Shown one piece after another: positions 1 to 7,900 of a DNA stretch of 18,922 nt; position 1 is the first letter of the stretch; each line of letters starts with the position of its first letter. This DNA comes from CAZMXI01 sp964570205 (GTDB taxonomy: Bacteria; Planctomycetota; Phycisphaerae; Tepidisphaerales; Tepidisphaeraceae). The notes below the pieces were generated by a model. It ran no database searches and had not been told where the DNA came from. It saw only the letters and a list, made by a program, of their open reading frames with translations. A program made the position numbers and the translations under genes. Location: NCBI GenBank assembly GCA_964570205.1, contig CAZMXI010000097.1, positions 1 to 18,922 of the forward strand, written 5' to 3'.

Positions 1-1
1 C

Positions 2-1057
2 GTCGAGGTGGTCGGCTACACCCCCGAGATCGCCAACGTCAATTCCTTCACCCGCTCGCTCTACCGCAACCAGCCCGGCCAGCCGCTGAATTTCCAGCTC
101 CTGGACCGCCCCTACTTCCCCCCCGGCAACATCAAGAGCGATGTCACCAAGTGGCCCGGCCTGATCGTCGGCACCGGCGTCATCGGCCTGAAAAAGGGCG
201 AAGACCGCAAGATCAAGGTCCAGGACTGGCTCTACGACGTCTACATCGACCTCACCGTCGTGCCCCAGTCGCCCGGCGCTGGCGCTGTCTCGCTCGACCG
301 CAAGGCCCGCAACTTCTACTGGCTCGTCGATGTCAGCCACACTTCGGTCCACCTGGCGGATGAAAAGAACGTCTATGTCCCCTTCGAGGTCCTCCAGCGC
401 GACCTCGACATGAACGAGCTGGAAGACCGCCCCGCCCGCACCTCCCAGATCCAGGTGCGCCTGCATCCCGGCCATGACGCCGTCGCCGCACGCGACAAAA
501 TCCGCCAGATCGTCGACGAAGTCGCCGCCGAAAAGCAGATGGACACCTATCGCTTCCCCTACAAGGTCCGCACATGGGAAGAGAACTATTCCGCCTTTCT
601 CGGCGCTGTCGAGAATGAAAAGGGCCTGCTCACCATCCTCTTCGGCATCATCAGTCTCGTCGCCGTCTTCCTCATTTTCTGCATTTTCTACATGATCGTC
701 GTCGAGAAGACCCGCGACATCGGCATCATCAAAAGCGTCGGCGCCACCTCCCAGGGCGTCGCCGGCATCTTCCTCGGCTATGGCCTGACCATCGGCCTCG
801 TCGGCAGCATGGGCGGCCTGCTCGTCGGCTGGCTCATCGTCCGCAACATCAACGAGCTGCACGCCTGGCTCGGCCGATTCGGCATCGTCGTCTGGAAGCC
901 CGACGTCTATCTCTTCGACAAGATCCCCGACCACATGAACCCGCCCGAGGTGGCCGTGGTCCTGTCCGTCGCGATTCTCTCCTCCGTGCTCGGCGCCCTG
1001 GTCCCGGCCATTCGCGCTGCCCGCCTCCATCCCGTCGAAGCCCTGCGGTGGGAGTAA
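2..1057 (+). CDS. FtsX/LolC-type ABC transporter permease, 5'-truncated
   Basis: This is the permease subunit of a MacB/LolCDE-class ABC transporter, a family that drives lipoprotein release or periplasmic efflux without moving substrate through the membrane. The reading frame is open to the left edge, so the N-terminal membrane helix and part of the periplasmic domain lie outside. Numbering from the GTG at 8, residues 1-200 form an extracytoplasmic domain. Three membrane segments follow at about 206-231, 250-277 and 313-337. The first is followed by the family's cytoplasmic hallmark EKTRDIGIIKSVGAT (233-247), and the protein ends with the typical PVEALR close to the C-terminus. The cognate ATPase begins 10 bp downstream, so the two are almost certainly one operon. 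Permease family assignment is secure; LolC/LolE versus a MacB-like exporter cannot be decided without the missing part and partner genes. Confidence 0.9.
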   Translation, partial: VEVVGYTPEIANVNSFTRSLYRNQPGQPLNFQLLDRPYFPPGNIKSDVTKWPGLIVGTGVIGLKKGEDRKIKVQDWLYDVYIDLTVVPQSPGAGAVSLDRKARNFYWLVDVSHTSVHLADEKNVYVPFEVLQRDLDMNELEDRPARTSQIQVRLHPGHDAVAARDKIRQIVDEVAAEKQMDTYRFPYKVRTWEENYSAFLGAVENEKGLLTILFGIISLVAVFLIFCIFYMIVVEKTRDIGIIKSVGATSQGVAGIFLGYGLTIGLVGSMGGLLVGWLIVRNINELHAWLGRFGIVVWKPDVYLFDKIPDHMNPPEVAVVLSVAILSSVLGALVPAIRAARLHPVEALRWE

Positions 1058-1067
1058 CCTGATTTAC

Positions 1068-1814
1068 ATGACCAACGCATCGCCCAACACGAAGCCCGCC
1101 GCCAGCGCCCAGGCCATCCTTCGCGCTTCCGCCCTCCGCAAGAGCTTCCGCATGGGCGACAGCCAGATCGTCGTCCTCAAGCATGTCGATCTCGTCGTCC
1201 GCCACGGTGAATTCCTCGCCATCGAAGGCCGATCCGGCTCCGGCAAGAGCACCCTCATGCACCTGCTGGGCGCCCTCGATGTCCCCGACTCGGGCCAGGT
1301 TGACTACGAAGGCCGGCCACTCAATGACCTGTCCAACACCGAGCGAAGCCGACTCCGCAACACCCATTTCGGCTTCGTCTTCCAGTTCTATCACCTGCTG
1401 CCCGAGTTGAATGTCCTGGAGAACACCATGCTCGCCCCCATGATCGAGCACTCCTGGTTCGGCTTCAGCGCCAGGAAAAGCGATCTCAAGGCCCGCGCCG
1501 CCGAGCTCCTGCATGAACTCGGCCTCGAACACCGCCTCCGCCACCGCCCCAACCAGCTTTCCGGCGGCGAGCGCCAGCGAGTCGCCATCGCCCGCGCCCT
1601 GATGAACCGCCCCAAGGTCCTCTTCGCCGACGAGCCCACCGGCAACCTCGACGCCGACACCGGCCGACAGATCATGACCGTCCTCGAGCGCCTCCACCAG
1701 CAGCACGCACAGACCATCCTCATGGTTACCCACGACCGCACCCTCGCCCGCGAAGCCGACCGCGTCCTGCTCCTCAAAGAAGGCGCCTTGGCCCCCGAAC
1801 CGGCGGATCAGTGA
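1068..1814 (+). CDS. ABC transporter ATP-binding protein, LolD/MacB family
   Basis: This cytoplasmic ATPase energises the permease encoded immediately upstream. All nucleotide-binding motifs are intact: Walker A GRSGSGKST (54-62), Q-loop FVFQ (103-106), signature LSGGERQR (164-171), Walker B VLFADEPTGNLD (184-195) and the switch histidine in THD (H222). The signature and Walker B extension (EPTGNLD) are characteristic of the LolD/FtsE/MacB group. At 248 residues it is a normal single-domain ATPase with a slightly long N-terminus (about 18 residues before the core). The ATG lies 10 bp after the permease stop. The only SD-like sequence, GGGAG, overlaps the end of the permease gene about 13 bp upstream, which suggests translational coupling. 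LolD is the best guess; no lipoprotein-sorting partner is visible. Confidence 0.9.
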   Translation: MTNASPNTKPAASAQAILRASALRKSFRMGDSQIVVLKHVDLVVRHGEFLAIEGRSGSGKSTLMHLLGALDVPDSGQVDYEGRPLNDLSNTERSRLRNTHFGFVFQFYHLLPELNVLENTMLAPMIEHSWFGFSARKSDLKARAAELLHELGLEHRLRHRPNQLSGGERQRVAIARALMNRPKVLFADEPTGNLDADTGRQIMTVLERLHQQHAQTILMVTHDRTLAREADRVLLLKEGALAPEPADQ

Positions 1815-1829
1815 TCTTCGCGCCCTTCC

Positions 1830-1858
1830 TTTACCCCTCTACGCTTTTCGCTTATCAA
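1830..1858 (+). promoter_or_regulatory. possible promoter giving a near-leaderless transcript
   Basis: TTTACC (1830-1835) and TATCAA (1853-1858) are separated by 17 bp, each matching 4 of 6 positions of the sigma-70 consensus. They lie in the 55-bp gap before the aminotransferase. Initiation at the usual distance would fall around 1865, only a few bases before the ATG at 1870. No Shine-Dalgarno sequence precedes that ATG, which fits a leaderless or nearly leaderless message. Confidence 0.3.
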
Positions 1859-1869
1859 TACCACAACCT

Positions 1870-2970
1870 ATGCAAGTAAGACTTCTCGACCTTACCGGTC
1901 AGTATCAGACAATCCGCTCCGAAATCCGTAAAGCGATCGACGAGGTGTGCGACGCCCAGGCGTTCATCCTCGGCCCGACCGTCGATCGCTTCGAGAAAGA
2001 CCTCGCCGCCTACTGCGGCACCCGCCACGCCATCGGCATGTCCAGCGGCACGGATGCCCTCCTCTGCGCCCTCATGGCGCTGGGCATCGGCCCTGGCGAT
2101 GAGGTCATCTGCCCCGCCTTCACCTTCTTCGCCACCGCCGGCTCCGTCGCCCGCGTCGGCGCTACCCCCGTCTTCGCCGATATCGACCCCAAGACGTATA
2201 ACATCGACCCAGCCGATCTCCGTCGCAGGATCACCCCCCGCACCAAGGCCATCATGCCCGTCCACCTGTTCGGCCAACTGGCCGACATGGAGGCCATCAA
2301 CGCTCTCGCCGCCCGCCACAGCATCCCCGTCATCGAGGATGCCGCGCAGGCCATCGGCGCCTCGCGCAACGGCCGCCTCGCCTGCTCGGCCGGCCTCTGC
2401 GGCTGCCTGAGCTTCTTCCCATCCAAGAACCTCGGCGGCTTCGGCGACGGCGGCGCTGTCTGCACCAACGATGATGCCTTCGCCCAGAAATTGAAACTCC
2501 TCCGCGTCCACGGCACCGAGCGCACCTATTACCACCGCATGATCGGTGGCAATTTCCGCATCGACGCCCTCCAGGCCGCCGTCCTCGACGTCAAGCTCAA
2601 GTATCTGAACAACTGGCACGAAGCCCGCCGCCGCAACGCCGCCCTCTACAACGAGCTTTTCGCCGGCTCGCCCGTCCAAACCCCCTTTATCGACCCGGCC
2701 AACATCAGCATCTACAACCAGTACGTCGTCCGCGTCCCCAATCGGGATGTCGTCAAGGACAAGCTCATCGCCGCCGGCGTCGGCTGCGCGGTCTATTACC
2801 CCCTGTCCCTCCACCTCCAGGAGTGCTTCGCCAGCCTCGGCGGCAAATCCGGCGACCTCCCCCATAGCGAACAGGCCTCCCATGAAGTCCTCGCCCTACC
2901 TGTCTATCCCGAGCTCACCGAAGAACAGCTTCGCTACGTCGCCGCCCAACTCCTTCAGGCCGTCCGATAA
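1870..2970 (+). CDS. DegT/DnrJ/EryC1/StrS family PLP-dependent sugar aminotransferase
   Basis: Members transfer an amino group, usually from glutamate, to a keto-group on a nucleotide-activated sugar during biosynthesis of lipopolysaccharide, S-layer glycans or other surface sugars. The 366-residue length is typical. The start matches the family's usual opening (VRLLDLTGQYQTI). Visible features are the SSGTDAL phosphate-binding segment (58-64), the EDAAQ motif with the pyridine-nitrogen aspartate D157, the Schiff-base lysine K186 in FFPSKNLGGFGDGGAV, and the GGNFRIDALQAAVL segment. No Shine-Dalgarno sequence is seen upstream. The neighbours (an ABC exporter and a histidine kinase) contain no other sugar-nucleotide genes, so the substrate cannot be inferred. 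The family call is secure and the specificity unknown. Confidence 0.93.
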   Translation: MQVRLLDLTGQYQTIRSEIRKAIDEVCDAQAFILGPTVDRFEKDLAAYCGTRHAIGMSSGTDALLCALMALGIGPGDEVICPAFTFFATAGSVARVGATPVFADIDPKTYNIDPADLRRRITPRTKAIMPVHLFGQLADMEAINALAARHSIPVIEDAAQAIGASRNGRLACSAGLCGCLSFFPSKNLGGFGDGGAVCTNDDAFAQKLKLLRVHGTERTYYHRMIGGNFRIDALQAAVLDVKLKYLNNWHEARRRNAALYNELFAGSPVQTPFIDPANISIYNQYVVRVPNRDVVKDKLIAAGVGCAVYYPLSLHLQECFASLGGKSGDLPHSEQASHEVLALPVYPELTEEQLRYVAAQLLQAVR

Positions 2971-3004
2971 CGCAACGGGTCCAACGCTTTGAAGATGGCG
3001 GCTC

Positions 3005-3031
3005 CCTCCTGCCGATAATCGATGCGGGAGG
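3005..3031 (+). promoter_or_regulatory. hairpin that can sequester the kinase ribosome binding site
   Basis: CCTCCTGC (3005-3012) can pair with GCGGGAGG (3024-3031), giving seven Watson-Crick pairs and one G-U pair around an 11-base loop. The right arm covers most of the strong SD sequence (GGGAGGAG, 3026-3033) that serves the GTG at 3043. A transcript starting upstream would therefore have its ribosome binding site occluded. The loop also contains GATAAT (3014-3019), a 5/6 match to a -10 box with a poor TTGAAG 19 bp upstream. If that acts as a promoter, the message would lack the left arm. Confidence 0.35.
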
Positions 3032-3042
3032 AGTGTGCCCAC

Positions 3043-3849
3043 GTGAGTCAGGAACCTGTCCCGGCCATCAATCTCGAAGACTCGCTCAACCAGCGACTCA
3101 CCGAGCTTCAGGACCAGCTCGATTCTGTCCGCACCCAGCTCACCGAATCCCAGCGCCTCGCCACCATCGGCACCATCTCCGCCGTCATCGCCCACGAGTT
3201 CAATAATCTCCTCACGCCCATCGTCAGCTATTGCCAGTACGCCCTCCAGAGCGCCAACACCGACCACCCCGACATGGACCTCGTCCGCAAGGCCCTCAGC
3301 AAGTCCTTCCAGAGCGCTGACAAGGCCGGCAAAATCTGCCAGTCCATGCTCGGCCTTGCCCGCGGCCAGTCTGATTTCGAAACCGTCAGCGTCCAGAAGC
3401 TCATCGACGAAACCCTGCTCGTCATGGCCCGCGATCCCCGCAAGGACAACATCAACCTCCGCGTACACCTCCAGCCCGACCTCACCGTCCGCGGCGACCC
3501 CGTCCAGCTCGAGCAGGTCTTGTTGAACCTCCTCATCAACGCCCGCCAGGCCATGCTTGGCAAGGGCGGCTCCCTCACCCTCAAAGGCTCCAAAACCGAC
3601 GACACCGGCGAAATCCGGATCCAGGTCATCGACAGCGGCCCGGGAATCCCCGAACGCCTCCTCGGCAAGATATTCAACCCCTTCTTCACCACCAAGGGCA
3701 CCACCCGCAAGGGCGAAGCCAAAGGCACCGGCCTGGGTCTGGCCATCTGCAAGGACATCATCGAACACCACCGCGGCCGGATCGATGTCGCCTCCGAAGT
3801 CGGCAAAGGCACCACTTTCACCATCTACCTCCCCGCGGACAACGCCTGA
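3043..3849 (+). CDS. soluble sensor histidine kinase (NtrB-like), orphan
   Basis: This is a two-component histidine kinase of 268 residues that autophosphorylates and passes phosphate to a response regulator not encoded nearby. I chose the GTG at 3043, not the in-frame ATG at 3022, because GGGAGGAG lies 9 bp upstream of the GTG and the ATG has no SD sequence. Residues 10-40 look like a coiled coil. The dimerisation/phosphoacceptor segment contains AHEFNNLLTPI with H51. The ATPase domain has the N-box (LLNLLINARQAM, 160-171), G1 (DSGPGIP, 197-203), F-box (NPFFTTKG, 212-219), G2 (GTGLGL, 228-233) and a closing GKGTTFTIYLP. There is no membrane segment, PAS, GAF or receiver domain, so the input is either the coiled coil itself or a separate partner. 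The catalytic function is secure; the signal and target are unknown. Confidence 0.9.
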   Translation: MSQEPVPAINLEDSLNQRLTELQDQLDSVRTQLTESQRLATIGTISAVIAHEFNNLLTPIVSYCQYALQSANTDHPDMDLVRKALSKSFQSADKAGKICQSMLGLARGQSDFETVSVQKLIDETLLVMARDPRKDNINLRVHLQPDLTVRGDPVQLEQVLLNLLINARQAMLGKGGSLTLKGSKTDDTGEIRIQVIDSGPGIPERLLGKIFNPFFTTKGTTRKGEAKGTGLGLAICKDIIEHHRGRIDVASEVGKGTTFTIYLPADNA

Positions 3850-3944
3850 TCCTTTCGACAAGAACGCCTGGGAGCTCGGGGAAGGATGGGAAGAATGGGA
3901 GTCCTGCGAAAAATGGGCAGCTAAACCTACCCTCCCCACCGCTC

Positions 3945-3978
3945 CAAATCCCTTCAATATCGCACCTTACAGGATTTG
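3945..3978. repeat. 7-bp inverted repeat upstream of the PEP-CTERM gene
   Basis: CAAATCC (3945-3951) and GGATTTG (3972-3978) are perfect reverse complements separated by 20 bases. TTTT follows directly, and a candidate -35 box begins at 3981. It could be a weak terminator for the kinase gene or an operator abutting the downstream promoter. The long loop makes an efficient terminator unlikely. Confidence 0.3.
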
Positions 3979-3980
3979 TT

Positions 3981-4009
3981 TTGCCCCGTATTCGTAGCGC
4001 GGGTATAGT
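3981..4009 (+). promoter_or_regulatory. candidate sigma-70-type promoter of the PEP-CTERM gene
   Basis: TTGCCC (3981-3986) and TATAGT (4004-4009) are spaced by 17 bp, a good arrangement with 4/6 and 5/6 consensus matches. It would start transcription about 70 bases before the chosen ATG at 4088. The gene is separated by a 238-bp gap from the kinase gene and has its own terminator, consistent with a single-gene transcript. Confidence 0.45.
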
Positions 4010-4087
4010 GGAATCAGCGTTCATGCATTCAGGCCGATGTGGCTTGGGTGCATACCTGTCTGCATCTTGGAGAGTGGGAGCAAATCG

Positions 4088-4744
4088 ATGTCTAGATCAC
4101 GTCTTCTCGTGGGCGCGATTGCCCTGTGTCTGGTGCTGAGCCTTGCCGGCCTCGCACAAGCGGCCTTGATTCTCGACAAGAATGACCCGATCTACGCGGT
4201 CTTCGCCATTCCCGGCAGCACCGCCAGTGATTTCACGCGATCATCGCTCAATGATCACCCCATCAACGAGGCCCCGCCCAAGTGCATCGACGGCAACGTC
4301 GACACCAAATACCTCAACTTCGCCAAAACCAACGTCGGCTTCATCGTCGTGCCTGCCTTCGGCGATTCCATGCTCACCAGCTTCCGCATCGCCACCGCCA
4401 ACGATGCCCCCGAGCGCGATCCCCTCACTATCAGCATCGAAGGCACCAACGACCCCTTCTCCACCCACCTCGGCGTCTTCAACGCCAACTGGACTTCCAT
4501 CTACAGCGGGTCAACCGGACTCGAAACTTGGCCTGGCTACAAGAAGTGGGGCTCTGAGATCGCCATCGAGCCCAGCGATTACTTTGCCTACTATCGCGTG
4601 CTCGTTACCAGCATCCGCGGCGCTGGCAACAGCGTGCAATTCAGCGAGATCGAACTCAACGGCGTGCCCGTGCCCGAGCCCGGTGCCCTGACGCTCCTCG
4701 GCCTGGCCGTCCCGGCGCTCTGCGCCCGCCGCCGTCGCGCCTGA
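4088..4744 (+). CDS. secreted PEP-CTERM protein with a discoidin-like domain
   Basis: This 218-residue exported protein is built to be processed by an exosortase. The ATG at 4088 is preferred to the one at 4037: GGGAG lies 7 bp upstream, and it begins a clean signal peptide (MSRSR, then a hydrophobic run, AQA cleavage near residue 25). The C-terminus carries the tripartite sorting signal: VPEPG at 195-199, a hydrophobic helix, and RRRRA. The middle contains DGNVDTKYLNF, SFRIATANDAPERDP and FSEIEL, in the order seen in galactose-binding-fold (F5/8C, discoidin, CBM32-like) domains. It may therefore bind carbohydrate at the cell surface or in exopolysaccharide. That fold assignment is moderate, as it comes from motif resemblance alone. 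No exosortase gene is present in the window. The gene is flanked by its own promoter-like sequence and a strong terminator. Confidence 0.85.
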   Translation: MSRSRLLVGAIALCLVLSLAGLAQAALILDKNDPIYAVFAIPGSTASDFTRSSLNDHPINEAPPKCIDGNVDTKYLNFAKTNVGFIVVPAFGDSMLTSFRIATANDAPERDPLTISIEGTNDPFSTHLGVFNANWTSIYSGSTGLETWPGYKKWGSEIAIEPSDYFAYYRVLVTSIRGAGNSVQFSEIELNGVPVPEPGALTLLGLAVPALCARRRRA

Positions 4745-4787
4745 TCCATCATCCATTACGGCCCCCCCAGGGCCTTTGGCAACCACC

Positions 4788-4824
4788 ACGGGGCGATCCT
4801 TCGCAGGATCGCCCCGTTCTGTTT
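4788..4824 (+). terminator. strong intrinsic terminator after the PEP-CTERM gene
   Basis: ACGGGGCGATCCT (4788-4800) and AGGATCGCCCCGT (4805-4817) form a perfect 13-bp stem with the tetraloop TCGC, followed by a T-rich tract (TTCTGTTT). This is the clearest terminator in the window. It lies 43 bp after the PEP-CTERM stop codon and isolates that gene from the large gene downstream. Confidence 0.88.
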
Positions 4825-4858
4825 GCTGCGCACCCTTCCCATCTCAACGCGATTCCGA

Positions 4859-4889
4859 TTGCAGCAAAGCCGTTCCCGGACGATAGTAT
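4859..4889 (+). promoter_or_regulatory. weak candidate promoter of the large coiled-coil protein gene
   Basis: TTGCAG (4859-4864) is followed after 17 bp by GATAGT (4882-4887) or after 19 bp by TAGTAT (4884-4889), each about 4/6 matches to consensus. The strong terminator just upstream means the next gene must be transcribed from within 4825-4928, which raises the plausibility of this otherwise weak signal. Confidence 0.3.
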
Positions 4890-4928
4890 CTTCAGGGAAG
4901 TAGCTCTGCCCCCTTGCAGGAGCCGCCG

Positions 4929-7900
4929 ATGACCCAGCTCACCCGCCACCCCACCTACCTGCTCATCGAGGACCAGCTCGATGCCATCGGCCAGAAGTAC
5001 CGCGGGCTTCGTATTGCACACGGCTTCCTCGTTTTCGTCACCACCACCGCCGCGGTCTCGACGGCGGCGGCCTTTGCCGCCCACCTCGCCGGGCAGGGAA
5101 TCCTCGCCCGGCTGATCCTGGCCGTCTGGATCACATGGTTGGTCCTGTCGGCCGCGTGGTGGATTGCCCGGCCGCTGCTGCTCCGCCCCAAGTCCGTGGA
5201 AGTCGCCAGGCTCGTCGAAGAACGGGTCCCCAATCTGCACAACGGCCTCACCAACTCCGTCCTCCTCGCCCGCGCCCATGACCTCCGGGAAAGCCCCTGG
5301 CTGGCGCCGATCTTTGATGAAGTCCTCGCCACCGTCCGCGACAAGCCCCTGGGTAGTGCTGTGGCCCTGCGCGACCTGCGCGCCGTCGCTCTTCGCTGCG
5401 GAGCCGTCCTGACACTCATTTTGGCGCTGCTGGCGATCCCGGCCGTTCGCATCGCGCTGCATCAGGGATTTCGGCAGATGCTCTCGCCCGCCGCATTCGT
5501 CCCCAAAGTCGGCTACATCAACCTGATCGACTATTCACCGCGGCGGATCACGCTGGTGACCGGGCAGCCGCTGGAAATCCAGGCCATCGCCCAGGACCCC
5601 GACGGCGGCCAGCCCCCCGCCCGACTGATTTTCGAGAATGGCAAGCTCGCCTCAGCCAGCCTGACTCCCACCGCGTCCGACGACGGTCGCCTGCATTACG
5701 CCTATCGCATCGACCACGTGGATGAACCGTTGCGCTGGCGGATCGAGGTGGGCGGCACGCAGGGGGAGTGGTGCACGGTCAACATCGTCAAGCAGGTCAA
5801 GCTGGAAGACCTCAGCCTGACCATCACCCCCCCGCCATACACGGGCAAGCCGGGAGCGCAGATTGCGCTCAAGCCGGATGACATCGCCCGGACACCGCTG
5901 GCCGTGCTGGAGGGCAGCACGGTGAAGCTGGAGGCGGTAGTGGATGTGCCGGCCGGCAGCGCGCTGCTGCAACTGGACCAGGAGCCGCCCGTGGCGATGG
6001 CCGTCAGCCAGGGGGGCAGGCGTTTCGGCCAGTCGATCACGGTGATGCGCAACCTCGAGCTGTCGGTGCTGCTGACCGAGGGCGGACAGGTGATCGCCAG
6101 GCTGCCGGAATCGCCCCTGCGCATCGCCTGCACGAACGATGAAGGCCCGCGGATCGACATGAAATGGCCGGCGCAGGATACGCCCGTGGCGCCGGATGCC
6201 GAATTGAAGATCCAGGCGGTATTGCGCGATGACCACGGCCTGACAAGGTATCGCATCCTCATGAGCACCCAGGCCGATCAGCCGCTGGCGACGGTTCACG
6301 AGCAGGTTGTAGCCCCGGGCACCGCCACAACGCAGATGTCGCACATCCTGGATGTGCCGGCGAAGCTTCGGGCGCATGGGCGGTCGGTCTCGGTGCAGGT
6401 TGAGGCCACCGACAACCGCAATCTGTCGACAATCATCAACACGCACCCTGGTTCGCCGAACAGCGCGCGCGACGCCGGCCCGCAGACGACAGCCGGGCCG
6501 ATCTACCAGATCACCTTCCGCGACCCCGAGGAAATCGCCCGCCAGCAGAAGGAGCAGTTCGACCGCCTGCGGCAGCTTCTGATGGAGATGATCGACCGGC
6601 AGAAGCAACTCCTGGTGATGTCGGGCGCGTGGCTGCCAGCATCAAAGACCATGCCGCGCATTCACGCCGGGCAGGTGGAGCTGCGGACGATGATGCGGCT
6701 CACGGCCGATACCTTCCCCTTCGATGTCGATGACCGGATCATCCAGAAGACCCTCCTGGTGCTGGTGAACAACGCCGCGAAGGATGCCGTGGACCTTGCC
6801 GCCGCGATCCAGGCCGAGCCGGTGGACACGGAGAAGGTCCGCTTCAACCGCGACCTTCAGGGCAAGCAGCGGCGCATCATCGAGACCCTGGAAGCCCTGC
6901 TCAGCCGGCTTATGGCGACGGCGGCGCCGACCACCCAGCCCGGCCGCCCCGGCGGCGACTTGCCGCTGGACCCCGAGAAGCTCAGACAGCTCGAAGAGGA
7001 TATCAAGAAGTTCATCGCTGAAGAGAAGCGCATCCTGGATGCCACCGCGCACCTGGCCAAGAAACCGGTGGATGATTTCGACGCCGATGACAAAAAACTC
7101 CTGGAAGAGCTGAAGATGGCGCAGGAGAAGCTGGATGCCTTCATGGCCGAGAAGATCAGCGACTGGTCGAAGCTGGCCGAGCAGGACATGGCCAACGCCT
7201 CGCTTCTGAAGGAACTGCTGGAGGTCTACAGCGAAGTGAGCATGGCGAAGGATGCCCTCAAGAAAGAGGCCGTGGAGATGGCCATCGCCATTGAAGACAA
7301 CGGCGTGGAGCTGGCCAAGGAGATCGAGAGCAACCTGGAGAAATGGCTCTGGAACGAGGCCGACCGGCAGAAATGGAACCAGGAAGACCCGCTGGGCAAG
7401 ACCGACATCCCCATGGCCGAGCTGCCGACGGAGCTGGAGGACATGGTGGGCGAGCTGCTGGAGCAGCAGGAGGATTTGTTTGAGGAAATGGAAGACACCG
7501 CGGCCAACTGGGCAGGCTCCTTCGACAAAGGCGCTGGCTGGGATGCGATGGATGGCCCGATCGCGAACATGACGGCGAAGGGCGTGACGGGCAACCAGCT
7601 TCCCAACAACAACGAGATGAACGGCCGGTCCGGCGAGGGCCGCTCCGGCAAGTCGGCCGGCGAATTCGTCGAAGAGACCGCCACCGGCAAGGGTGGTCGC
7701 AATACACCCACGCGGCTCGACCCAACCCCCTTCGCCCAGGGGCAGATCAAGGATGAATCCAAGGACCCCGTCGGCGGCGCCACCGGCGGCGGCAAGCTCT
7801 CAGGCCAGGGCGGCGCGGGGCTGGAAGGCCCGGTCGCGCCCAAGGATCTTCGCGAAGAAATGGAACGCCTGGCCACCAAACAGGCCGAGATCCGCAACCA

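Noticed and set aside
3022..3042. ATG at 3022 as the histidine kinase start
   Set aside because: It has no ribosome binding site, and the SD sequence would lie inside the coding region. GTG at 3043 is correctly spaced.
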